Positions 1 to 5,477 of a DNA stretch of 8,214 nucleotides are shown here, in pieces; the first letter of the stretch is position 1, and each line of letters starts with the position of its first letter. Made by a program: the position numbers and the translations under genes. The notes beneath the pieces were generated by a model, which did not search any database, was not told the DNA's origin, and worked only from the letters and a program-made list of their open reading frames with translations. Origin of the DNA: JAUWQU01 sp964605095 (lineage in GTDB: Bacteria > Planctomycetota > Phycisphaerae > SM23-33); assembly GCA_964605095.1 (NCBI GenBank), contig CAZSBS010000222.1, positions 1-8,214 on the forward strand, in the 5' to 3' direction.

Positions 1-329
1 AACTTATGACTCAGATAATCTCCCATCGAGTTCTGAGGGAGGCGTCCTTACGGCGACACTACGAACCCCCTGTAACTGAGGCATTATCGTGTCGCGGGGC
101 TCCGCGTGCTAAAACGCCGTCGGCCGGGCAAGTTTGCCATAACCCAGGCCGGTTCCGGCGTGTTGAACCTTCGGTGAGCAAGATGCGGGCTTTCAGTCGC
201 ACCAAGCCCCTGTTACAATCGCCGCCCGTATGTTGGGATGCCCGGGCGTCATTCGCATCGCTGCCGCGTCGGCAACGACAGCCAGGCCATCCGAGTCCGC
301 CGTAACGAACCGCTTTTTGGAGATGAAAC
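1..329. other. Leader/intergenic region upstream of the M24 peptidase; no recognisable gene
   Basis: I see no convincing gene here. One open frame of about 99 codons runs from position 6 on the + strand, but its product is Arg/Pro/Ser-rich, resembles no family I know, and has no ribosome-binding site. The stretch contains several short dyads: CGCGG/CCGCG around a 4-nt loop (93-106), GGCAAGTTTGCC (127-138), GCCGGTTCCGGC (148-159), a CCCGGG-centred dyad (237-250) and TGCCG/CGGCA with a CGT loop (262-274). The last two lie in the presumed 5' untranslated leader of the peptidase mRNA. None is followed by a T-run, so none is a convincing terminator. The gene upstream lies outside the window. Confidence 0.6.
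211..219 (+). promoter_or_regulatory. Candidate extended -10 promoter element for the M24 peptidase
   Basis: The sequence TGTTACAAT carries a TACAAT hexamer (214-219) preceded by the TGn extension typical of extended -10 sigma-70-type promoters. The region 17 bp further upstream (TTTCAG, 191-196) is a poor -35 match, which extended -10 promoters tolerate. Transcription would start near 226, giving a leader of roughly 100 nt before the ATG at 330. This is a motif match only. Confidence 0.4.
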
Positions 330-1667
330 ATGTGTCAGTATGTTTTCCCGGCTGAGGAACTCACCCAGCGTCGCAACAGGCTTTTCGACATCATCGGCGA
401 CCAGGCGGTCGCGGTGCTTCAGGGGTCGGACTACGCCCAGGCGATGGCCCGGTTCCGCCAGTACAACGAGTTCTACTACTTCACGGGCATCGAGGTTGCG
501 CACGCCTACGTCGTGATGGACGGCAGGAGCCGCAAGACCACGCTGTACCTGCCTCGCGAGTCGCAGATCTCCAAGGAGCACGACGGCGTCGTGCCAAGCG
601 TCGACAACGTCGAGTACACGATTAAGCTCACCGGCGTCGACGAGGTTCGCGGCGTCGAGTCGCTCGGGCAGCGGCTCCAGAACCCCGGCGTCGTCTACAC
701 GATGTTCCGCCAGAGCCAGGGCTTCAACATGACGTACGGGACGTTGTCGTCGTGGTACTCCGCCGTCACGGCCGACCCGTGGGACGGGCGGCTCAGCAGG
801 CCCGCCGTGTTCATCGACAAGCTCCGCAGCCGCTACAGCGGCCTGGAGTTCCGCGATCTGACGCCGATCATCGACTCGATGCGCCTGGTCAAGTCGCAGC
901 GCGAGATCGCCCTGTGCCGCCGGGCCGGGCAGCTCTCGGCCATCGGCGTCTGCGAGGCCCTGCGCTCGACAAAGCCCGGCGTGTTCGAGTACCAGCTCGA
1001 CGCCGTCATGCGGTACCACTACCTCGCCGGCGGCGCACGCGACCAGGGCTACCCCGCCATCATCGCCGGAGGGCCAAACGCCTGGCACGGGCATTACCAG
1101 ATAAACAACTGCCCGCTCAAGGACGGAGAGATGGTCCTGGTAGACTGCGCGCCGGACTATCATTACTACACCAGCGACATCGGTCGGATGTGGCCCGTCA
1201 ATGGCAAGTACTCCCCGGCCCAACGCGAGCTTTACAGCTACGTCGTCGAGTATCACAAGACCCTGCTGGCCGGCATACGGCCGGGACGCCTCTACGCGGA
1301 AATCCAGGCCGAGGCCACCGAGATCATGCGAGCCAAGATCGGCGGCTTGAAGTTCTCCAAGCCGATCTACAAGGCCGCGGCCGAGAAGATGTGCGAGTTC
1401 CCCTGGCACCTGTCGCACGCGGTGGGCATGTGCGTGCATGACGGCAGCCCACGCAGCAAGCCGCTGGAGCCGGGCATGGTCTTCTCCGTCGATCCGCAGA
1501 TGCACGTGCCGGAAGAGCGGCTCTACATCCGCTGCGAGGACACCATTGTGGTGACCGAAACCGGCATCGAGAACTTCACCGCCGCCGCCCCACTGGAGCT
1601 GGACGACACGGAAAAGATGATGACCGAGCCGGGACTCCTCCAGGCGTTCGCCCCGATTCAGGAGTAG
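330..1667 (+). CDS. M24-family metallopeptidase (Xaa-Pro aminopeptidase / prolidase type)
   Basis: The 445-residue product is a cytoplasmic dinuclear-metal peptidase of the pita-bread fold that would cleave the bond before or after proline in short peptides. An N-terminal creatinase-like domain (about residues 5-150) precedes the catalytic domain (about 185-415). By comparison with E. coli PepP the metal ligands are Asp272 and Asp283 (in VDCAPDY...SDIGR), His363 (LSHAVGM), Asp388 (SVDPQM) and Glu403 (RCEDTIV), with His255 and His370 as second-sphere catalytic histidines. Asp388 stands where the family normally has Glu (TVEPG), and SDIGR replaces the usual GDITR. The start fits GGAG at 319-322, seven bases before the ATG. 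There is no signal peptide. Length matches the PepP family (about 440). It is probably the first gene of the + strand group. It could equally be called a prolidase; motifs alone do not separate exopeptidase type. Confidence 0.88.
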   Translation: MCQYVFPAEELTQRRNRLFDIIGDQAVAVLQGSDYAQAMARFRQYNEFYYFTGIEVAHAYVVMDGRSRKTTLYLPRESQISKEHDGVVPSVDNVEYTIKLTGVDEVRGVESLGQRLQNPGVVYTMFRQSQGFNMTYGTLSSWYSAVTADPWDGRLSRPAVFIDKLRSRYSGLEFRDLTPIIDSMRLVKSQREIALCRRAGQLSAIGVCEALRSTKPGVFEYQLDAVMRYHYLAGGARDQGYPAIIAGGPNAWHGHYQINNCPLKDGEMVLVDCAPDYHYYTSDIGRMWPVNGKYSPAQRELYSYVVEYHKTLLAGIRPGRLYAEIQAEATEIMRAKIGGLKFSKPIYKAAAEKMCEFPWHLSHAVGMCVHDGSPRSKPLEPGMVFSVDPQMHVPEERLYIRCEDTIVVTETGIENFTAAAPLELDDTEKMMTEPGLLQAFAPIQE

Positions 1668-1668
1668 G

Positions 1669-1680
1669 TGACGGACATGA
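1669..1680. repeat. Left copy of a 12-bp direct repeat flanking the inverted-repeat element
   Basis: TGACGGACATGA starts two bases after the peptidase stop codon (TAG, 1665-1667) and recurs exactly at 1923-1934, where it covers the GH95 start region. Extending to 17 bp (1664-1680 against 1918-1934) gives 15 matches. The bases just before it, AGGTGA (1666-1671), match the anti-Shine-Dalgarno complement and lie 5 nt before the ATG inside this copy. This copy therefore looks like an original, well-positioned translation start that now leads only into repeat DNA. Confidence 0.85.
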
Positions 1681-1692
1681 CCGCTTTGGAAA

Positions 1693-1705
1693 GCCCCGGA
1701 GGGGC
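1693..1705 (+). repeat. Hairpin module A, left arm (GCCCC-GGA-GGGGC)
   Basis: A perfect 5-bp stem with a GGA loop, followed by GAAAGC. Its degenerate counterpart in the right arm (1879-1900, on the opposite strand) reads GGCCC-GATA-GGGCC followed by GACAGC. The same stem type recurs as module C, so each arm has this hairpin at both of its ends. Confidence 0.7.
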
Positions 1706-1712
1706 GAAAGCA

Positions 1713-1737
1713 TTTAGCCGGGGGCGTAAGCCACCGG
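1713..1737 (+). repeat. Hairpin module B, left arm (GTAA-loop stem)
   Basis: A 25-bp block starting TTTAGCCGGGGGCGTAAGCC, identical to the reverse complement of 1852-1876 at 24 of 25 positions. It folds as CCGGGGGC / GCC(A)CCGG around a GTAA loop, which in RNA is a GNRA-type tetraloop. The single difference (A at 1733 instead of C) breaks one stem pair in this copy. Confidence 0.8.
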
Positions 1738-1757
1738 AAAGGATGCACTTAGAACAA

Positions 1758-1779
1758 GAGCCCCGGAGGGGCGACAGAA
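1758..1779 (+). repeat. Hairpin module C, left arm (GAGCCCC-GGA-GGGGCGACAGAA)
   Basis: A 22-bp block with a GCCCC/GGGGC stem and GGA loop plus a GACAGAA tail. It matches the reverse complement of 1809-1830 at 20 of 22 positions; both differences are in the loop (GGA against AAA), so the stem is preserved. Confidence 0.8.
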
Positions 1780-1808
1780 AACGCACCATTGGCTCAGCGG
1801 CATGTTTG

Positions 1809-1830
1809 TTCTGTCGCCCCTTTGGGGCTC
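1809..1830 (-). repeat. Hairpin module C, right arm
   Basis: Inverted partner of 1758-1779. On the - strand it reads GAGCCCCAAAGGGGCGACAG plus AA. The stem and GACAGAA tail are unchanged; only the loop differs. Confidence 0.8.
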
Positions 1831-1851
1831 GTTTATGTAAATAGCTGGTTA

Positions 1852-1876
1852 CCGGGGGCTTACGCCCCCGGCTAAA
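1852..1876 (-). repeat. Hairpin module B, right arm (perfect 8-bp stem)
   Basis: On the - strand this is the intact version of module B: TTTAGCC followed by a perfect CCGGGGGC/GCCCCCGG stem closing a GTAA loop. On the + strand the loop is TTAC, so the GNRA-like loop forms in RNA only when this arm is read from the - strand. Confidence 0.8.
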
Positions 1877-1921
1877 CGCTGTCGGCCCTATCGGGCCTCA
1901 GAAATCGGTCAGTTTGGGTAA

Positions 1922-4267
1922 ATGACGGACATGAATGACTACAACCCACCGCCCCAGTCCCGCCCCTTGCGGATATGGCACACCGCGCCGGCGACTAAGT
2001 TCACCGAGGCCTACCCGATCGGCAACGGCCGGGTCGGGGCGATGGTCTATGGCGGCGTTTACCACAACACGAAGAACAACGACCGGCTGACGTTGAACGT
2101 CGATTCGCTGTGGTGGCGATGCGAGACCGACGACCGCCACAACCCGGCCGCCCTGGAGGGCTTCCGCGAGGCCCGCAAGCTGCTGCTGGAGGGCAAGCCG
2201 AAGGAGGCCCAGCGGATCGTCCGCATGACGATGACCTCGTGCCCCAAGGAGCAGCCGCCCTTCGTCCCGCTGGCGCAGTTGCTGATGGTCTTCGAGGACC
2301 ACTACCGCAACGTCGAGCTTGAAGACTACGTCCGCGAACTGGACCTCGATACCGCCATCGCCCGCGTGTCGTATACGTACAAGGGCATACGTTACCACCG
2401 CGAATACTTCGCCAGCGCCGCCGACGGCGTGGTCGTGGCGCACTTCACCGCCGACACGCCGGGGTCGGTGAGCTTCTACGGCGACCTCGTCCGCAGGCCC
2501 TTCTCTGGCCCAAGCTCGCGGATAGACGAGAGAACCATACAGATCGCCGGCTCCGCCGGGCCGGCCGGGGTAAGGTACGCCGGACAAACAATGATCCTCG
2601 CATCCGGCGGGCAATCCGGCACCAAGGGCGACTTCGTCTTCGCAAGAGGCGCCGACGAAGCTATCCTGCTCATCGCGGGCAACACCGACTACAACGGGCG
2701 CGACCCGCGCGAGCTCTGCCAGGCCGACCTCGCCTCCGCGTCACGCAAGACGTACGAAAAGCTCCGTAGCGACCACGTCGCCGACTACCGCAGCCTGTTC
2801 GCACGCACGACGCTCAGCCTTCCGGCCGACCCCAAGGCTGCCGCCCTGCCAACCGACGAGCGACTCAAACTCGTCGCCGCGGGCGCGGACGATCCCGACC
2901 TCGTCGCGCTGTACTTCCAGTTCGGGCGGTATCTGCTGATCGCCTCAAGCCGGCCTGGAACGCTGCCGGCAAATCTCCAGGGGCTCTGGAACGAGGAGTT
3001 CGTCCCGCCCTGGGAGTGCAAGTACACCATCAACATCAACGCCGAGATGAACTACTGGCCGGCCGAGGTGTGCAACCTCTCCGAGTGCCACGAGCCGCTG
3101 CTGGACTTCATCGACAAGATGGTCGTCAACGGGCGTGTGACGGCCCGGAAGCTCTACGGCTGCCGCGGCTTCGTCGCGCACAACAACCTCGACGGCTTCG
3201 CCGACACCGCCGTCGTGGGTGAGCCGGACGCCGCCTACCTCTGGCCGATGGGCGGGGCCTGGCTTACACTGCACCTCTGGGAGCGTTACCGCTTTACCCG
3301 CGACGCGGACTTCCTCCGCAAGCGAGTCTACCCGGTCATGGCTGAGTGCATCGCGTTCTTCACGGACTACCTCCACGAGGATGAAAACGGCAGGCTGCTT
3401 ACAGGCCCGTCGCTGTCGCCGGAGTTGTCGTACATCCTGCCGGACGGCACGACGGCGGCGGTCTGCATGGCGCCCGCCATGGACGGCCAGATCCTCGACG
3501 CCCTATTCGGCGCGTTCGACGAGGTGTCGCGGACCCTCGGCGAAGACCCAGCCCTGCGGGCAATGGTGGCGGGTATGCGGGCGAAGCTTCCGCCTCAGCA
3601 GATCGGCCCGCACGGTCGGCTGTTCGAGTGGCAGCAGGACCACGTCGAGCAGGACATCGGACATCGGCACATCTCGCACATGTTCGCCGTGTTCCCCGGC
3701 CGGCAGATAACCCCGGACGGCACGCCTGCATTTGCTGCGGCCGCCAAAAAGTCGATCGAGCGCCGCATCGAGAACGGCGGCGGCAAGAGCGGCTGGAGCA
3801 GTTCGTGGCTGACCTGCTGCTGGGCGAGGCTGCTGGAAGGCGACCTGGCGCACAAGCAGATCATGCACATCCTTCGGCACTGGACGTATCCCGGCCTGAT
3901 GGACGGGCATCCGCCGGGGGTGTTCCAGATCGACGGCAATTTCGGCGCCACGGCCGCCGTGGCCGAGATGCTCCTCCAGAGCCACCTGGACTTCATTCGC
4001 CTGTTGCCGGCACTGCCGGAAGCCTGGCCGGAAGGCGCCGTCACCGGCCTGAAAGCCCGCGGCGATTTCGAGGTGGACATCGCCTGGTCCGGCGGAAAGC
4101 TCACCAAGGCAACGCTGCGGAGCCGCCTGGGCCTGCCGGTCGCGATCCTTGAAGCCGGCGCCATGCGAGTAACCTGTGACGGCCTGGCCGTATCGCTCAT
4201 CCGCGAGGGCGGGCTCATGAAGTTCGACACCAAACCCGGCGCCGCATACGAAGTGACGACCGTCTGA
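1922..4267 (+). CDS. GH95 family glycosidase (alpha-L-fucosidase / alpha-L-galactosidase)
   Basis: The 781-residue product belongs to glycoside hydrolase family 95, inverting enzymes that release terminal alpha-linked L-fucose or L-galactose. It has an N-terminal beta-sandwich (about residues 15-265, PIGNGRVGAMVYGG), a linker helix region, an (alpha/alpha)6 barrel (about 285-690) and a C-terminal beta domain. By alignment to Bifidobacterium AfcA from memory, the catalytic set is Asn371 and Asn373 (YTININAEMNYWP), the general acid Glu501 (GPSLSPE) and Asp671 (QIDGNFG). Thr369 stands where AfcA has a His, and HNNLDGF (420-426) replaces the common HHNTDxW. No signal peptide is present, so it should act in the cytoplasm on imported oligosaccharides. 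The ATG at 1922 lies in the downstream copy of a 12-bp direct repeat; an in-frame ATG at 1931 is an equal candidate, and neither has a good Shine-Dalgarno sequence. Length is normal for intracellular members. Confidence 0.92.
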   Translation: MTDMNDYNPPPQSRPLRIWHTAPATKFTEAYPIGNGRVGAMVYGGVYHNTKNNDRLTLNVDSLWWRCETDDRHNPAALEGFREARKLLLEGKPKEAQRIVRMTMTSCPKEQPPFVPLAQLLMVFEDHYRNVELEDYVRELDLDTAIARVSYTYKGIRYHREYFASAADGVVVAHFTADTPGSVSFYGDLVRRPFSGPSSRIDERTIQIAGSAGPAGVRYAGQTMILASGGQSGTKGDFVFARGADEAILLIAGNTDYNGRDPRELCQADLASASRKTYEKLRSDHVADYRSLFARTTLSLPADPKAAALPTDERLKLVAAGADDPDLVALYFQFGRYLLIASSRPGTLPANLQGLWNEEFVPPWECKYTININAEMNYWPAEVCNLSECHEPLLDFIDKMVVNGRVTARKLYGCRGFVAHNNLDGFADTAVVGEPDAAYLWPMGGAWLTLHLWERYRFTRDADFLRKRVYPVMAECIAFFTDYLHEDENGRLLTGPSLSPELSYILPDGTTAAVCMAPAMDGQILDALFGAFDEVSRTLGEDPALRAMVAGMRAKLPPQQIGPHGRLFEWQQDHVEQDIGHRHISHMFAVFPGRQITPDGTPAFAAAAKKSIERRIENGGGKSGWSSSWLTCCWARLLEGDLAHKQIMHILRHWTYPGLMDGHPPGVFQIDGNFGATAAVAEMLLQSHLDFIRLLPALPEAWPEGAVTGLKARGDFEVDIAWSGGKLTKATLRSRLGLPVAILEAGAMRVTCDGLAVSLIREGGLMKFDTKPGAAYEVTTV
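1923..1934. repeat. Right copy of the 12-bp direct repeat, overlapping the GH95 start
   Basis: TGACGGACATGA, identical to 1669-1680. It contains the in-frame ATG at 1931 and most of the ATG at 1922. An 11-nt stretch (1912-1922) separates it from the end of the inverted repeat, so it does not abut the palindrome exactly on this side. The base pair preceding the shared TGA is changed from GG to AA, which removes the AGGTGA ribosome-binding sequence seen in the left copy and creates the ATG at 1922. Confidence 0.85.
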
Positions 4268-4273
4268 GCGCGG

Positions 4274-4279
4274 CATAAT
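4274..4279 (+). promoter_or_regulatory. Weak candidate -10 element upstream of the esterase gene
   Basis: CATAAT lies 7 bp after the GH95 stop codon. A TGACGA motif (4254-4259) is upstream, but the 14-bp spacing is short for a -35. It could give the esterase its own transcript with a leader of about 110 nt. Evidence is a motif match only. Confidence 0.2.
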
Positions 4280-4289
4280 CAGCAAGCTC

Positions 4290-4310
4290 GGCTGCCGGCG
4301 TTCGGCGGCC
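4290..4310 (+). terminator. GC-rich hairpin after the GH95 gene (terminator-like, no T-run)
   Basis: GGCTGCCG and CGGCGGCC pair over 8 positions (one G-T wobble) around a GCGTT loop, 22 bp after the GH95 stop. There is no downstream T-run, so it is not a classical intrinsic terminator; it could attenuate or stabilise an mRNA end. Confidence 0.3.
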
Positions 4311-4338
4311 GTGGAAAGTCAGGACGATACAAGCGACC

Positions 4339-4359
4339 TTAGCCGCCGGCTAAACGCCG
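4339..4359. repeat. Small palindrome related to hairpin module B
   Basis: TTAGCCG-C-CGGCTAA (4339-4353) is a perfect 7+7 palindrome. Its right part, CCGGCTAAACGCCG (4346-4359), matches CCGGCTAAACGCTG at the outer edge of the right-arm module B (1867-1880) at 13 of 14 positions. It may be a remnant or miniature relative of the same intergenic repeat, placed in the leader of the esterase gene. Confidence 0.5.
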
Positions 4360-4391
4360 AATGCGGCGCATCAAGACAGGCAGGAGCGACA

Positions 4392-5381
4392 ATGAGACAT
4401 TGGACAGCTATTTCCTTCGTTGCGGCAGCCGCGGCGCTGCTGGTTTCCATTTCATCCGTTCAGGCCGCCCAGGCAGGCAAAAGCCCCGTGAAGGTCTTCA
4501 TCCTCGCGGGGCAGTCCAACATGCAGGGCCAGGGCAACGTGGACATGGATGACCCGAGGGACTACAACGGCGGCAAGGGCAACCTCGAGTACGTGATGAA
4601 GCACTCGCCCCTGGCGCCGATGTACAAGCACCTCAAGGACAAGGACGGTAAGTGGGTGGTGCGCAAAGACGTGTGGGTCTCGCACAAGACCGAGGGCGGC
4701 AAGCTGTTGACGGGCGGCCTGACTATCGGGTTCACGGGTTACGGCGGGCCGCATCACATCGGGCCGGAGTTGCAGTTCGGGCACGTTATCGGCGACGCCC
4801 TCGACAACCAGGTTCTGCTTATCAAGACGGCCTGGGGGGGCAAGAGCCTGTACGTGGACTTCCGCCCGCCGAGTTCCGGCGGCAAGGTCGGGCCTTACTA
4901 CACGCAGATGATCGCGGAGGTCCGCGAGGCCCTTGGCAGCATCAAGGAGCACTTCCCGGACTACGACGGCCGGGGCTATGAGATAGCGGGCTTCGTCTGG
5001 CAGCAGGGATGGAACGACATGTGTACCCCCCCAGCCATCCCAGAGTACACGCAGAACCTCGTGAACCTCATCAAGGACCTGCGCAAGGAGTTCAAATCGC
5101 CGAAGATGCCCGTGGTGGTCGGCGAACTCGGCAACGGCGGGCCCAAGGCGGATGGCAGCATGCTGGCGTTCCGCAAGGCCCAGGCTGCCATTGCCGACGT
5201 GCCGGAATTCAAAGGAAACGTACTGTTCGTAAAGACGGCTGAGTTCGCCCGCCCGGCAAACGAATCGCCCAACGTCAGTCACGGGCATCACTGGTTCGGC
5301 AACGCCGAGAGCTATTTCCTGGTCGGCAACGCCCTGGGCGAGGCGATGAAGACGCTCCTCAAGGCCGGCCCGGTGAAGTAG
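4392..5381 (+). CDS. Secreted sialate O-acetylesterase-type carbohydrate esterase (SASA domain, SGNH-like)
   Basis: The 329-residue product is an SGNH-like esterase of the SASA/DUF303 type, which removes O-acetyl groups from sugars. It begins with a signal peptide: MRHWT, a hydrophobic run to about residue 22, and a likely cut after VQA (25) or AQA (28). The nucleophile is Ser42 in the block-I motif ILAGQSNM; WGGKS (148-152) and WQQGWND (203-209) are the oxyanion-hole blocks; the catalytic His is His299 or His300 in GHHWFGNAESY near the C-terminus. The frame stays open back to a GTG at 4311, but the ATG at 4392 is preferred because AGGAG (4382-4386) precedes it by 5 nt and the signal peptide then starts at residue 1. 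It lies 124 bp after the GH95 gene on the same strand, which suggests joint use on acetylated, fucosylated glycans. True substrate (sialic acid, xylan, xyloglucan, pectin) cannot be read from the sequence. Confidence 0.85.
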   Translation: MRHWTAISFVAAAAALLVSISSVQAAQAGKSPVKVFILAGQSNMQGQGNVDMDDPRDYNGGKGNLEYVMKHSPLAPMYKHLKDKDGKWVVRKDVWVSHKTEGGKLLTGGLTIGFTGYGGPHHIGPELQFGHVIGDALDNQVLLIKTAWGGKSLYVDFRPPSSGGKVGPYYTQMIAEVREALGSIKEHFPDYDGRGYEIAGFVWQQGWNDMCTPPAIPEYTQNLVNLIKDLRKEFKSPKMPVVVGELGNGGPKADGSMLAFRKAQAAIADVPEFKGNVLFVKTAEFARPANESPNVSHGHHWFGNAESYFLVGNALGEAMKTLLKAGPVK

Positions 5382-5404
5382 CCGCCGGCTGCACCATGAT
5401 CGGC

Positions 5405-5410
5405 TACAAT
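5405..5410 (+). promoter_or_regulatory. Candidate -10 element (TACAAT) for the aldo/keto reductase gene
   Basis: GGCTACAAT in the 96-bp gap between esterase and reductase genes carries the same TACAAT hexamer as the candidate promoter at 214-219. No clear -35 is found 16-18 bp upstream. If used, the transcript would start inside or just after the hairpin at 5411-5430. Confidence 0.3.
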
Positions 5411-5430
5411 GCCTGGCCTTCGGGTCAGGC
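5411..5430 (+). terminator. Stable UUCG-capped hairpin between esterase and reductase genes
   Basis: GCCTGGCC and GGTCAGGC form an 8-bp stem (one G-T pair) closed by C(TTCG)G, an exceptionally stable RNA tetraloop. It begins 30 bp after the esterase stop. The downstream sequence CAGGGTTTGTG is only moderately T-rich. It may terminate or protect the 3' end of the esterase mRNA; alternatively it is a 5' leader structure of the reductase mRNA. Confidence 0.45.
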
Positions 5431-5477
5431 CAGGGTTTGTGTGCGCCGGAGATGGAAATCAGAAAGGTTTTTTGGCA

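Larger units (their letters stand above)
1678..1911. repeat. 234-bp imperfect inverted repeat made of opposed hairpin modules
   Basis: The left arm (1678-1779) and right arm (1809-1911) are colinear when one is reverse-complemented, with a 29-nt centre. Within the arms four blocks align in order: an outer block starting TGACCG (24/35 identical), a 25-bp block (24/25), a divergent spacer of 20-21 nt, and an inner 22-bp block (20/22). Block spacing is 35 and 45/46 nt in the two arms. Three of the blocks per arm are themselves small G/C-rich hairpins. No coding frame of note lies inside. I recall similar GCCCC-nnn-GGGGCGACAG and TTAGCCGGGGGCGTAAGCC motifs scattered through planctomycete intergenic DNA, but cannot search. 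It could be a non-autonomous palindromic element (MITE/REP-like) or two head-to-head copies of a shorter repeat. In mRNA it could fold either as one long hairpin or as six small ones. Confidence 0.85.

Noticed and set aside
6..305. Open frame of about 99 codons at the left edge
   Set aside because: Composition is typical of a chance frame in GC-rich DNA, there is no ribosome-binding site, it overlaps the candidate promoter, and no family is recognisable.
249..1748. 499-codon open frame antisense to the peptidase
   Set aside because: The opposite strand encodes an unmistakable M24 protein; this frame is the usual antisense shadow of high-GC codons and has no recognisable motif.
1678..1911. 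Classical intrinsic terminator for the peptidase
   Set aside because: There are many GC-rich stems but no T-run follows any of them.
1681..1922. CRISPR array or small coding gene in the repeat region
   Set aside because: The repeats are inverted, not evenly spaced direct repeats with unique spacers, and frames through the region are short and composed of repeat translation.
4834..5032. A run of seven G (4834-4840) and a run of seven C (5026-5032) in the esterase gene, as possible phase-variation or frameshift sites
   Set aside because: The frame is intact through both, the runs encode conserved-looking residues (WGGK; CTPPA), and their length is within chance for GC-rich DNA.
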